From Pseudomonas putida (GTDB taxonomy: Bacteria; Pseudomonadota; Gammaproteobacteria; Pseudomonadales; Pseudomonadaceae): a DNA stretch of 64,000 bases. The stretch is from contig NZ_SMTE01000001.1 of NCBI RefSeq assembly GCF_004357765.1, forward strand, positions 310,001-374,000, given 5' to 3'. The notes beneath the pieces are model-generated. The model saw only the letters and a list, made by a program, of their open reading frames with translations. It searched no databases and was not told the DNA's origin. How positions within the stretch are numbered: the stretch's first letter is position 1; each line of letters starts with the position of its first letter. Both the position numbers and the translations under genes were made by a program. Of the stretch, positions 9,901-18,203 are shown one piece after another.

Positions 9901-10580
9901 GCTGCAATTTCCAGCGCATTCCCCAGGTCGCGCAACCGGCCCGCCTGGCTTGGCTGGACCTGGACCGCAATGCATTGTCCTGGGATCCTGCCGCGCAGGC
10001 ATCGCTGGAAGCAATGCCGAACCTGGGGGTACTCGACCTGTCCGACAACCCCCTGCTCAACGCACCTGACCTGAGCCGGCTACCCCATCTACGCACGGTG
10101 TACATGACGCGTTGCCAGTTGCCGATGCCACCTTCTGGCCTGCAACATCTGCAAGCTCCTTTGCTGTTGGATTTCTCTGAAAACCCCTTGGTCGACATTC
10201 CCAATGCGCAGGCAATTGCGCCCCATGTGGCGGCAACCTTGAGTCTGGAGAGCGCAGAACTGGGCGACTCAGCCTTGCGCCAGGCCGACCAGTATTTCCA
10301 GGCTACCGGGGTCGACCTGTTGGTCCCTGATCTGGATTACGAAGCATTGCTGGCGGGCGCGGGCGAAGGTCAGATGGCGGTGTGGAGAAGGCTACCGCTG
10401 GACTTCAGACGCAATCTGCGCGCCCTGCTGGTGAGCGCGCATTACATTGAAGGCGAAGGATGGACGCGGGAGGAGACATGGCGCCGCTTGACCCACATGG
10501 ACCAAGACCCGCTCTACCGACAGCGGGTCCTGGCCCAACCCGCCGACCGGCTGCTGGATCTACCGCTTGAGTATGCGTAG
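6936..10580 (+). CDS. DUF6543 toxin-like protein with leucine-rich repeats, no NEL domain
   Basis: A 1214-residue protein of the family annotated in Pseudomonas as dermonecrotic-toxin/DUF6543 proteins with leucine-rich repeats. The long N-terminal region (about 20-700) includes two hydrophobic helical stretches around 430-510 (NLAGFFVPAIGSVMIG, LNVALMGGLAVAGKG). An LRR block follows, with repeats such as LERLILSRCNFQRIP, LAWLDLDRNAL and LGVLDLSDNPLL. Longer relatives carry a C-terminal NEL ubiquitin-ligase domain with a catalytic Cys. Here the protein ends about 145 residues after the LRRs and that stretch has no Cys. The start at 6936 was chosen for GGGAG at 6925-6929 with six-base spacing; an in-frame ATG at 6891 lacks this. 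It is a single gene with its own leader. It is possibly an effector delivered to eukaryotic or bacterial cells. Confidence 0.82.
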   Translation: MQYNDNPHVDLIQAQLPRWAIHAQPDQWAAMRRTLQAVHQQAGLAADIIANAAPHLREAVEHSWHQLKHSRSALARALKGLQQIDAFAEPRLEAALKADGFDHALKDCELLRVESTWHWLGLRYTYSHRRITLLQAALENFADDEEFVSPSAIALSKDIQVEPVMVEGSVPSGPDGPGATLQLNSEKYQVTPLSISPESFATLCRRLDLGAAYQRHLDQHHGQEDVQRATRAVLRDTLRLAADLAYLEHGLTGAGHDCVAALLDGRQPRCWTVTLFGLPVHEVTLIDAGKAGLLLYLPGQPSTFLQCTNLQAVEQELIERLVTPQGREAFQVHLPRNQQAHFLDLLLQNLSTQTDASAQQTWSAPAGASLHINCQAIEDELFAFLRARHVQRLKDEAQEIAVPCALVDAQARQRRLEQWESYGLTALNLAGFFVPAIGSVMIGVAACQLLGEVVEGVEAWSDGDRHLALQHLESVGLNVALMGGLAVAGKGLAKLFGSPLMDSLDAVESADGQPRLWKPDLTPYRARVTLPEELTPDEFAIYAHEGRQYLRLDGYVHEVQQDPADGVWRLVHPTDAEAYRPPLMHNGTGAWHLPFEHPQTWTAQRLLRRLYPRHAARDDADLDSAMVISGTSPETLQQVFVAGAPTPTLLSDTLARIEAIRAGTELKALDSGNLALLPPEVANELPLLRALEGLYFPALANTDSLRLWLACLRRLPGWPQRLRLEIREASASGAVLAATGDGQEPLILIKTEDGYEGFREERPVARPSYDDPGRALLDILSGRQRQALGAAGTAAEDLRQALLTIAGRDRRQWPARLWGPQAERPRLGLRGGEPWRGNIRPFIRTPLARRYLRVYPNASEMDYLNQLRNWRQQGLSAALELDRLEARLGTLRRDLNVWANRIARRERASARVLAAWQRTSTMRFTPAQTLYDLDLAALELEDHDLQTLALPDDFAHIGELRLSCNARLSQLPTAFLARFPRLERLILSRCNFQRIPQVAQPARLAWLDLDRNALSWDPAAQASLEAMPNLGVLDLSDNPLLNAPDLSRLPHLRTVYMTRCQLPMPPSGLQHLQAPLLLDFSENPLVDIPNAQAIAPHVAATLSLESAELGDSALRQADQYFQATGVDLLVPDLDYEALLAGAGEGQMAVWRRLPLDFRRNLRALLVSAHYIEGEGWTREETWRRLTHMDQDPLYRQRVLAQPADRLLDLPLEYA

Positions 10581-10588
10581 AGGCGCGG

Positions 10589-10864
10589 TTACGCATTCAC
10601 CCTCTGCTTGAGGCCTTTGCCGGCCGTGAACTTCGCTGTCTGGGCCCCTGGAATCGGAACCATTTCGCCGGTGCGCGGGTTACGCCCGGTCCGGGGCGCC
10701 CGTGACTGCACCTTGAACGAGCCGAAATTGACCAACGTGACGGGTTTGCCGCTCTCCAGGGCCTCGGTGATGCGTTCGAGCAGCTCGTCGAGCACGCGTC
10801 GGGTCTTGCTCTGTTCGAGGTTGGCGGCTTTGGCGACGCTGGCGATCAGTTCTTTTTTGTTCAT
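10589..10864 (-). CDS. HU-family DNA-binding protein
   Basis: A 91-residue HU/IHF-type nucleoid protein starting MNKKELIASVAKAAN, with the dimer core FGSFKVQ and the DNA-bending arm RNPRTGEMVPIP ending in TAKFTAGKGLK. All of this is full length for HU. An upstream in-frame extension to 10954 is open but has no family similarity, and AGGACAG lies just before the 10864 start, so the short form is preferred. It converges with the toxin-like gene, with eight bases between stops. HU dimers compact DNA and assist promoters and recombination. Which of the several Pseudomonas HU paralogues this is cannot be decided by eye. Confidence 0.93.
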   Translation of the reverse strand: MNKKELIASVAKAANLEQSKTRRVLDELLERITEALESGKPVTLVNFGSFKVQSRAPRTGRNPRTGEMVPIPGAQTAKFTAGKGLKQRVNA

Positions 10865-11005
10865 CGGGCTGTCCTGTGTCATTGGAAAGAACCCGGCATT
10901 ACACGCGAATGCCGACGCAGCTTGCATTTCAGGCGCTGCCGGCAAAGACCACAACTGGTAAAAATGTCAGTAGCCAGCGCCTGACTTAGCCGCTATGACA
11001 GCCCC

Positions 11006-13237
11006 TCACAGGATCCGTTGTGACTGGCTGCTCAACCACGCCTGCAATGCCTCGGCCGGCATCGGCCGACCGAGCAGATAGCCCTGCCCCTGGTTGCAGC
11101 CGGCATTGCGCAGGAAGTCGTACTGTTCCTGGGTCTCGATGCCTTCGGCGGTGATGCGGTAGCCCAGGGCGTGGCCAAGGTCGATGATCGCCCGGACGAT
11201 CGCAACAGCTCCTTCGTCGGCGGGCAGGTCTTTGATGAAGGCGCGGTCGATCTTCAGATGGTCGATCGGCAAGGCCCGCAGATAGGCCAGCGAAGAATAA
11301 CCGGTGCCGAAGTCGTCCACTGCCGTCGCGACCCCCATCGCACGCAGTTGGGCCAAGGCTGCGCAGGCCTGCTGCTGACTCTCCATCAACAGGCTCTCGG
11401 TGATTTCCACCTCCAGCAGGTTCGGGGTCAGGCCATGGCGCTCCAGGGCCACCGCCAGGCTCGAAACGAAGTCGCTCCGCTCGATCTGCAGGGCCGCCAC
11501 GTTGATCGCCAGGGGACCTGGCAGGCAATCGGCGGTCCGCCAGGCGGCCAATTGTGCGCAGGCCAGTTCCAGCACCCGTTCCCCCAGGGGAATGATCAAG
11601 CCGGTGCGCTCGGCCAGCGGGATGAACTCGCCGGGCGGCACCAGGCCGTGCTCGGGGTCGCGCCAGCGCAACAGCGCCTCCACACCTTCCAGACGACCGC
11701 TGAACAAGTCCAGCTTGGGTTGGTACCACAACTCGAATTCATTGTGCTGCAGGGCACGGCGTAAATTGCGCTCGAGCTCCAGGCGCTGCTGCAGGCGCTG
11801 CGTCATGTCCGGGTGGTAGGGGCGCCAGGCGTTGCGCCCGCTTTCCTTGGCCACGTACATCGCGGTGTCGGCATGGCGCAACAGGCTGCCGACGTCCTCC
11901 CCGTGCTCCGGGCACCAGGCCAGGCCAATGCTGCCGGTAACCAGTGCGGCATTGCCATTGAGGTCGAATGGTCGCTGCAGCGTACGCAGCAAGTGGCGGA
12001 CCTGGTGATTGATCTGGCCCTGGGTCCCTTGGAGCATGAACACGAACTCATCGCCGCCCAAGCGACACACACGGTCCGCGCTGTCCAGCTCCTGCAAGAA
12101 GCGTGCAGTGGCCTTTTGCAGCAACAGGTCGCCCATGGCGTGGCCCAGGCTATCGTTGACCTGCTTGAAGCCGTCGATGTCGAGCATCAGCACGGCCAAG
12201 CCGTGGCCATTGGCAATCGCTTGCGCCAGTTGTTGCTGGAACAACAAGCGGTTCGGCAGGCCAGTGATGGTGTCGTAGTGCGCCAGACGTTCGAAGCGCG
12301 CCTGAGACCTGCGCAGCTCACGGTTGCCCACTTGCAGCTGGCGTTTCTTGTGGCTGAGCTGGGCGACGAACAGGCTGAACAGTCCGGTACAGGCCAGCCC
12401 CATCCAGAACAGTGACGAACCGAACAGGCTCAGCGCCGGCCAGCCACCATGCGGCGCCCCCGCCATCTGCCACAACCCACCGGGAACAGTGACATCGATC
12501 GTCGCATGCGGTTCGTCGAACAGACGAGATTCCCCCCAGATCATCTTGCCCTGGGCGCCTTGGCCGTCGTGGCCGCGCACGGCGAGCTGGAAATCGGCGT
12601 CGGGCCGTACGCCCGACTCCAGCAACAAACGATCGATATCAGCGACAATCGAAATGTTGCCCCAATAGAACAGAACATTTCGCTTGCCGCTGATGAACAC
12701 CGGGCGTCGATAGATCAGCCCCCTTCCGCCCTGAATCAGCGCCACCGGGCCGGCCAGCACCGCACGCTGCAGGTCGCGTGCCGATTGCAGCATGGGAAAC
12801 TGTTGCGGCAGGCTTCGGTAGTCCAGGCCGATCAGGCCCTCGTTGCCGTGCAAAGGATAGATATCACGCACCACATCGCCTGGGGCCAAGGCGATGGTGC
12901 GCATGTAGCTCACCGAGTCGAGCGCATCCTCGGCCATGCCACGAAAGTGCTCGCGACTGATGGTGCCATCGGCCGAAATCAGCTGGGCGATGCCCTCGGC
13001 TTCACCGAACGCGGCGCGCAAATGCGCTTCCAGGGCCCCCTGGACACCGGCCAGCCGCGCATTGACCTGGGCCACCTGTTCGCCGCGCTGGCGTTGTGTG
13101 TCCAAGTGCCCCAGCGCGATCGACAAACCGACGCCCACCAGGGCAAAACCGACCGGCAACAGGCGTTGCAGGTAGCGGCTCAGGCAGTTGGGAGTGCGCG
13201 CCGGGTCGTCGGGGAAGGGAGAATGAAAGCTGGTCAT
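11006..13237 (-). CDS. CHASE-GGDEF-EAL cyclic-di-GMP signalling protein
   Basis: A 743-residue inner-membrane protein. A first helix (about 25-45) and a second (about 272-296) enclose a periplasmic CHASE-type sensor domain (about 60-265, with SYMRTIALAPGD and GLIGLDYR). The cytoplasmic part has a GGDEF domain with an intact GGDEF at 394-398 and then an EAL domain with EALLRW at 520-525. Both catalytic signatures are present, so it could make and degrade c-di-GMP. The inhibitory RxxD site before GGDEF reads DSAD, so product inhibition at that site is unlikely. It is monocistronic and divergent from the aldehyde dehydrogenase gene. The ligand is unknown. Confidence 0.93.
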   Translation of the reverse strand: MTSFHSPFPDDPARTPNCLSRYLQRLLPVGFALVGVGLSIALGHLDTQRQRGEQVAQVNARLAGVQGALEAHLRAAFGEAEGIAQLISADGTISREHFRGMAEDALDSVSYMRTIALAPGDVVRDIYPLHGNEGLIGLDYRSLPQQFPMLQSARDLQRAVLAGPVALIQGGRGLIYRRPVFISGKRNVLFYWGNISIVADIDRLLLESGVRPDADFQLAVRGHDGQGAQGKMIWGESRLFDEPHATIDVTVPGGLWQMAGAPHGGWPALSLFGSSLFWMGLACTGLFSLFVAQLSHKKRQLQVGNRELRRSQARFERLAHYDTITGLPNRLLFQQQLAQAIANGHGLAVLMLDIDGFKQVNDSLGHAMGDLLLQKATARFLQELDSADRVCRLGGDEFVFMLQGTQGQINHQVRHLLRTLQRPFDLNGNAALVTGSIGLAWCPEHGEDVGSLLRHADTAMYVAKESGRNAWRPYHPDMTQRLQQRLELERNLRRALQHNEFELWYQPKLDLFSGRLEGVEALLRWRDPEHGLVPPGEFIPLAERTGLIIPLGERVLELACAQLAAWRTADCLPGPLAINVAALQIERSDFVSSLAVALERHGLTPNLLEVEITESLLMESQQQACAALAQLRAMGVATAVDDFGTGYSSLAYLRALPIDHLKIDRAFIKDLPADEGAVAIVRAIIDLGHALGYRITAEGIETQEQYDFLRNAGCNQGQGYLLGRPMPAEALQAWLSSQSQRIL

Positions 13238-13377
13238 AGGCCTTGCAGATACACGCTATTGCTCCTGTATCGGCGCAAGGCAGGCAATATTGAGCCAGAC
13301 TGGTGTTTTTCTGCGGGCAAGCGCATGCTCGTGGCTGAAGCGTTTCATCAGCCTGAACTTAATGAGGTGCTATCGCC

Positions 13378-14997
13378 ATGGATCCAACCTTCGATTCGCT
13401 GTTCCCCAATGCCGATGCCATTCCCGAGCCCTGGCGCCTCGAAGCGCCCATGGAACAACGCGAGTATCTGGTCGACGGTGCCTTGCGGCGCTGGGACGGC
13501 CCCCTGGCAACAGTACGCAGTCCGGTCTGGCTCAAACACGAAGGCGGCGAGCAACAAGTGCTTCTCGGCAGTGCACCGCTGCTGGATGCCGACACCGCGC
13601 TGACCGCCCTGGATGCTGCCGTGCAAGCCTACGACAAAGGTCGCGGCGCCTGGCCGACGATGCGTGTCGCTGAGCGTATCCAGCACGTCGAGGCGTTTCT
13701 GGCACGTATGCGCGAGCAACGCCAGGCCGTGGTCAAGCTGCTGATGTGGGAGATCGGCAAGAATCTCAAGGACTCAGAGAAAGAGTTCGACCGAACCTGC
13801 GACTACATCGTCGACACCATCAATGCGCTCAAGGACCTCGACCGCCGCTCCAGCCGCTTCGAACTCGAGCAAGGCACCCTCGGCCAGATCCGCCGCGCGC
13901 CACTGGGCGTGGCGCTGTGCATGGGGCCCTACAACTACCCGCTGAACGAAACCTTCACCACCCTCATTCCGGCCCTGATCATGGGCAACACCGTGGTGTT
14001 CAAGCCCGCCAAGTTCGGCGTTCTGCTGATTCGCCCGCTGCTCGAAGCGTTCCGTGACAGCTTCCCGCCGGGGGTGATCAACGTGATCTATGGCCGTGGC
14101 CGGGAAACCGTGAGCGCACTGATGGCCAGCGGCAAGATCGATGTATTCGCCTTCATCGGCACCCATAAGGCCGCCAGCGACCTCAAGAAGCTGCACCCGC
14201 GCCCGCACCGGCTGCGAGCGGCCCTCGGCCTGGACGCCAAGAACCCAGGCATCGTGCTGCCCCAGGTCGACCTCGACAACGCCGTCGAAGAATCGGTCAC
14301 CGGCGCCCTGTCGTTCAACGGCCAGCGTTGCACGGCATTGAAGATCCTGTTCGTGCATGAGGACGTGGTCGAGGCGTTTCTCGACAAGTTCCAGCGCAAG
14401 CTGGCCGCGCTCAAGCCCGGCATGCCCTGGGAACCGGGTGTCGCGCTGACACCTCTGCCCGAGGCCGGCAAGATCGACTACCTCGATGGACTGGTGGCCG
14501 ACGCAACCGGCAAAGGCGCCCGGGTGCTCAATTCAGGCGGTGGCCAGACCCGCGGTTCGTTCTTCTACCCTGCCCTGCTCTACCCGGTGAACCGTGACAT
14601 GCGCGTCTACCACGAGGAACAGTTCGGCCCGGTGGTACCGGTCGTGCCCTACCGAGACTTGGAAACGGTGGTCGAGTACGTGCTCGACTCCGACTACGGG
14701 CAGCAATTGAGCCTGTTCGGCAACGACCCAGCCACTATCGGTGCGCTGGTCGACACCTTCGCCAACCAGGTCGGGCGCATCAACATCAACGCCCAGTGTC
14801 AGCGAGGGCCGGACACCTATCCGTTCAACGGACGCAAGAACAGCGCCGAGGGCACGTTGTCGGTGCATGACGCCTTGCGTGTGTTCTCCATCCGCACGTT
14901 GGTCGCCACTCGCTTCCAGGAGGCCAACAAGGAACTGATCAGCGAGATCATTCGAAACCGCGAATCGAGCTTCCTGACCACCGATTACATCTTCTGA
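13378..14997 (+). CDS. NADP-dependent glyceraldehyde-3-phosphate dehydrogenase-like ALDH
   Basis: A 539-residue aldehyde dehydrogenase of the type annotated as non-phosphorylating, NADP-dependent glyceraldehyde-3-phosphate dehydrogenase in Pseudomonas. The cofactor region has GPYNYPLN and NTVVFKPAK, and the catalytic Cys is 318 in FNGQRCTALKI. The usual ELGGK segment reads LGLDAKNP, so the general-base Glu of most ALDHs is not at its normal place. This may be a subfamily trait. The reaction would convert glyceraldehyde-3-phosphate to 3-phosphoglycerate with NADPH formation. It stands alone with a TGAGG ribosome site, divergent from the CHASE gene. The substrate assignment rests on family resemblance only. 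Confidence 0.82.
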   Translation: MDPTFDSLFPNADAIPEPWRLEAPMEQREYLVDGALRRWDGPLATVRSPVWLKHEGGEQQVLLGSAPLLDADTALTALDAAVQAYDKGRGAWPTMRVAERIQHVEAFLARMREQRQAVVKLLMWEIGKNLKDSEKEFDRTCDYIVDTINALKDLDRRSSRFELEQGTLGQIRRAPLGVALCMGPYNYPLNETFTTLIPALIMGNTVVFKPAKFGVLLIRPLLEAFRDSFPPGVINVIYGRGRETVSALMASGKIDVFAFIGTHKAASDLKKLHPRPHRLRAALGLDAKNPGIVLPQVDLDNAVEESVTGALSFNGQRCTALKILFVHEDVVEAFLDKFQRKLAALKPGMPWEPGVALTPLPEAGKIDYLDGLVADATGKGARVLNSGGGQTRGSFFYPALLYPVNRDMRVYHEEQFGPVVPVVPYRDLETVVEYVLDSDYGQQLSLFGNDPATIGALVDTFANQVGRININAQCQRGPDTYPFNGRKNSAEGTLSVHDALRVFSIRTLVATRFQEANKELISEIIRNRESSFLTTDYIF

Positions 14998-15119
14998 AAG
15001 GGCGCCGTTATAGGGATTTGGTCTAACGACGCCGTCGATTTGCCGCCAGCCTGAACGACTCTAGGCGACAGGGCGCCATGTGAGCGCCCCGTCGTCATCC
15101 CCACGGAGGAGTTTCGACC

Positions 15120-15587
15120 ATGACCGCCAAACCCATCCCCGAAGGCCAGCACAGCATCACCCCCTACCTGGCCATTGCAGACGCCGCCAAGGCTATTGCG
15201 TTCTACAAGCAAGCGTTCGGTGCCATCGAGATGTTCCGCCTCGAAGGCCCTGGAGGTCGCGTCGGCCACGCTGAGTTGAGGATCGGCGACTCCTCCTTGA
15301 TGCTCGCCGATCCCTGCGACATGGAAGGTGGCCTGCGCGCCAGCCAGTCGCTCGCTGGCGCGTCCGTAGGGTTGCACCTGTATGTCGAGGACAGCGACAG
15401 GGTCTACGCCCAGGCCATTGCCGCAGGTGCCAGTCAGGTGCATCCGGTATCCGACCAATTCTATGGCGACCGCAGCGGCACATTGAAGGATCCTTTCGGC
15501 AATCTGTGGTTTGTCTCCACCCACAAGGAAGACCTCAGTCCAGAACAGATCCGGGCCCGCGCCGCCAAACTGTTCGGCGGTGAGTGA
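15120..15587 (+). CDS. VOC-family (glyoxalase/PhnB-like) protein
   Basis: A 155-residue vicinal-oxygen-chelate protein with the two beta-alpha-beta-beta-beta modules of the family. The first opens with SITPYLAIADAAKAIAFYKQ, and the second ends in DRSGTLKDPFGNLWFVSTH, where the final module usually supplies a metal-ligand Glu or His. The overall form is that of PhnB-like proteins, most of which have no proven substrate. CGGAGGAG precedes the ATG with good spacing. A GC hairpin (GGGCGC/GCGCCC, 15071-15089) stands between it and the dehydrogenase upstream and could end that transcript, although no T-run follows. No functional link to its neighbours is visible. Confidence 0.85.
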   Translation: MTAKPIPEGQHSITPYLAIADAAKAIAFYKQAFGAIEMFRLEGPGGRVGHAELRIGDSSLMLADPCDMEGGLRASQSLAGASVGLHLYVEDSDRVYAQAIAAGASQVHPVSDQFYGDRSGTLKDPFGNLWFVSTHKEDLSPEQIRARAAKLFGGE

Positions 15588-15638
15588 CACCGAGCAGCGC
15601 CAAAGCCATGCGCTTCGAGTTGAAAGCCGCGCCACTTT

Positions 15639-15670
15639 GCTTGAAGCTTGAGGCTCGTAGCTTGGAGCTG
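15639..15670 (+). repeat. Degenerate GCTTGAR heptamer repeat
   Basis: Four imperfect copies of a seven-base unit of the type GCTTGAA, GCTTGAG, GCTCGTA, GCTTGGA occur in a row directly before the next gene. Short runs of this kind are scattered in Pseudomonas intergenic regions. The last copy supplies the GGAG that may serve as ribosome site for the gene at 15678. No function is evident. Confidence 0.5.
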
Positions 15671-15677
15671 CTCTGAC

Positions 15678-16865
15678 ATGCGAATCATCGACAAGACCGC
15701 CGCGCAGGTGCGCAGCCTCACACCCGCCGAAGAGGCACTCCTGATCGGCTTCGCCGACGGTAGCCTGAATGGCCCACGCCTGCTGCAAGCCAACCAATTG
15801 CTGATGAAAGTGCGCAGCGCCAACCAATGGTTGGCCTGCGACTGCCGCAAGGATGCCCTGCCGGTGCTCAACGTCACGCTCAATGGCAGCACGGGCACGC
15901 TGTTTCTCAAGAACAACCCCGGCACCGCCGAGCATGCGCTGGGCTGCCCTTTCACCAAGGACGAGCGCGAGGCCGCTGAACGCGAGGAGCAATCGCCGTC
16001 TCCTGCCGCGTGGCTGGCGCCTGACACGCCCCTGCGCCTGATCGGCGATTTTCGTCGCGCCAACGAAGGCGCAGGCGGTCCAGGCGATGCCAGCGAGCGG
16101 CGCGAACAGCAGCGCCTGCTTTCGCTGCTGCTGACCTGGATCGAGATCAGTGGCCTGAACCTGTACGCCACCCACCTGAAGAGGGACCTGACCGAGCAGT
16201 TTGCCGAACTGCGCGGTGTTGCCAGCCGTTACCCGTTGCTCGAACGCGTCCCCGCCAGCAACTACCTGGAAACGCGCCTGGACATGAAGCATATGATGAT
16301 GCTCAAGGCTCGCCTGCGCGAGGCCACGGTGTTCGGCAATCACCGGCGGCATGGCCTGCTGCTCGACTGTGTCGACCAGATCAAGGGACGCAAGCTGTTC
16401 AACAACCGCAGCGCCGATGGTTTCGACTTCCAGGGTCACCACCTGTTCTGGGGCGGTGGCCGAACCTCCGGCCCACTGCTGGCACTGACCCTGTATTCAC
16501 CGACCAGTGCCGGTAGCCACTTCTATGAGTTGATCCATGTCGCCAGCGTGCCGGTGCTGTCACGTGCGCACCTGTTCCCGGTGTACCGCGACGAGGAACG
16601 CGAACCGCTCAAGGCCCTGGTGTCATTGATCGACTGGATGGCGGGCAAAGGCGTCAAGGTGCAGATGCGGCGGCCGGTTATCGGCGGCGAGGTGATGGAC
16701 GAACTGGTGCTCACCTCGGACCAGGACCGGGTGCTCTCGGTATCCCTGCTGGAACAACCGATCGGCCCGGAACCCGATGCCGAGAACTTCAAGCGCTATG
16801 CCGACTTCAAGAGCCTGGAGACCTTCCGCAAGTACGTGGCCGGCTTCTTCATGCGCGAGCGCTGA
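15678..16865 (+). CDS. Unknown protein with CxC-x(n)-H-x4-C motif
   Basis: A 395-residue protein that I do not recognise with certainty. The start at 15678 was chosen because GGAG precedes it and the upstream extension lies in repeat DNA. Near residues 55-90 it has WLACDCR followed by LFLKNNPGTAEHALGCPF. This is a CxC...HxxxxC arrangement that could bind zinc and recalls, from memory, the N terminus of DUF1173-type proteins of integrative elements. The central part is rich in basic residues and leucine; the C-terminal third (YSPTSAGSHFYELIHVASVP onward, near 280-395) looks like a compact alpha/beta domain. No signal peptide or membrane helix is seen. It is monocistronic and convergent with the alcohol dehydrogenase gene, 18 bases apart. 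Confidence 0.7.
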   Translation: MRIIDKTAAQVRSLTPAEEALLIGFADGSLNGPRLLQANQLLMKVRSANQWLACDCRKDALPVLNVTLNGSTGTLFLKNNPGTAEHALGCPFTKDEREAAEREEQSPSPAAWLAPDTPLRLIGDFRRANEGAGGPGDASERREQQRLLSLLLTWIEISGLNLYATHLKRDLTEQFAELRGVASRYPLLERVPASNYLETRLDMKHMMMLKARLREATVFGNHRRHGLLLDCVDQIKGRKLFNNRSADGFDFQGHHLFWGGGRTSGPLLALTLYSPTSAGSHFYELIHVASVPVLSRAHLFPVYRDEEREPLKALVSLIDWMAGKGVKVQMRRPVIGGEVMDELVLTSDQDRVLSVSLLEQPIGPEPDAENFKRYADFKSLETFRKYVAGFFMRER

Positions 16866-16883
16866 AGCCGGCCGCGACGGCGA

Positions 16884-18032
16884 TCAGAACGCGGCGCTGA
16901 AGATCGCCTCGATTTCCGCCTGGCTCGCCGGGCGTGGATTGGTCAGGCCGCAGGCGTCCTTCAAGGCGTTTTCCGCCAGCACCGGGATATCCTCAAGCTT
17001 GGCGCCGAGTTCGGCCAGCCCTGCCGGGATACCTACCGCGGCGGCCAGCTGCTCGATGGCCGAGATCGCCGAAGCGGCGCCCTGCTCGGCGTCCAGCCCG
17101 CACACCTTCACGCCCATGGCCTTGGCGACATCGCGCAAGCGCGCAGCGCCGACCTTGGCGTTGAAACGTTGCACATGGGGCAGTAGCACGGCGTTGCAGA
17201 CACCATGGGGCAAGTCGTAGTAGCCACCCAGTTGGTGAGCCATGGCATGCACATAGCCGAGCGAGGCGTTGTTGAATGCCATGCCGGCAAGGAACTGTGC
17301 ATAGGCCATGTTTTCCCGGGCCTGTAGATCGCTGCCGTCGTTTACCGCCTGGCGCAGGTTGTCGCTGATCAGGGTGATGGCCTTGAGGGCGCAAGCGTCG
17401 GTGATCGGGTTGGCGGCGGTCGAGACGTATGCCTCGATGGCGTGAGTGAGTGCATCCATGCCGGTGGCGGCGGTCAGCCCCTTGGGCATGGCGACCATCA
17501 ACGCCGGGTCGTTGACCGACAGGATCGGCGTGACGTTGCGATCGACGATGGCCATTTTCACGTGACGCGCTTCGTCGGTGATGATGCAGAAGCGGGTCAT
17601 CTCGCTGGCAGTGCCGGCGGTGGTATTGATCGCGATCAGCGGCAGTTGCGGTTTGGCTGAACGATCGACCCCTTCGTAGTCTCGGATATGACCACCGTTG
17701 GTGGCGCACAGGGCGATGCCTTTGGCGCAATCGTGGGGCGAGCCGCCACCGAGCGACACCACGCAATCGCAGCCTTCGCGCTGCAGGATGGCCAGACCAG
17801 CCTCGACGTTGGCGATGCTGGGGTTGGGCTTGGCGCCGTCGAACAACACCGATTGGATATCACGCTCGGCCAGCAATCCGGCAATGCGTTCGGCCACACC
17901 AGCCTTGGCCAGGCCCGCGTCGGTGACGATCAAGGCCTTGCGCAAGCCATAGCCGGCAATCGCGGCCATGGCATCTTGCAGGCAATCGATACCCATGATG
18001 TTGACGGGTGGAATGAAGAAGGTGCTGCTCAT
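16884..18032 (-). CDS. yiaY: Iron-containing alcohol dehydrogenase, YiaY-like
   Basis: A 382-residue group III (iron-dependent) alcohol dehydrogenase starting [14 protein letters not shown], as in YiaY. The NAD site is [12 protein letters not shown]. The metal ligands are supplied by [12 protein letters not shown] (Asp and His) and by the two His of [12 protein letters not shown] and [11 protein letters not shown]. The start at 18032 has AGGAGG eight bases before it, while the extension to 18071 has no family similarity. Such enzymes interconvert primary alcohols and aldehydes with NAD. The substrate is unknown. In Pseudomonas, relatives occur near alcohol and amine oxidation genes, and the amine locus lies 18 kb away here. 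Confidence 0.9.
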   Translation of the reverse strand: MSSTFFIPPVNIMGIDCLQDAMAAIAGYGLRKALIVTDAGLAKAGVAERIAGLLAERDIQSVLFDGAKPNPSIANVEAGLAILQREGCDCVVSLGGGSPHDCAKGIALCATNGGHIRDYEGVDRSAKPQLPLIAINTTAGTASEMTRFCIITDEARHVKMAIVDRNVTPILSVNDPALMVAMPKGLTAATGMDALTHAIEAYVSTAANPITDACALKAITLISDNLRQAVNDGSDLQARENMAYAQFLAGMAFNNASLGYVHAMAHQLGGYYDLPHGVCNAVLLPHVQRFNAKVGAARLRDVAKAMGVKVCGLDAEQGAASAISAIEQLAAAVGIPAGLAELGAKLEDIPVLAENALKDACGLTNPRPASQAEIEAIFSAAF

Positions 18033-18203
18033 GGCCGGGATCCTCCTGGCGTTCGGTAGGCCAACGAGCATCTGCCTGATCGATAAACAGCATGTTGATT
18101 TGTGGCAATTGTTTGTAAGGATTTTCTGAGTGCATGGTTTGGGGGCGGTGGTGGGCGCTCGATCTCACACCCACCATCCATCCAGCGCCAAGCACAAAAA
18201 CCA

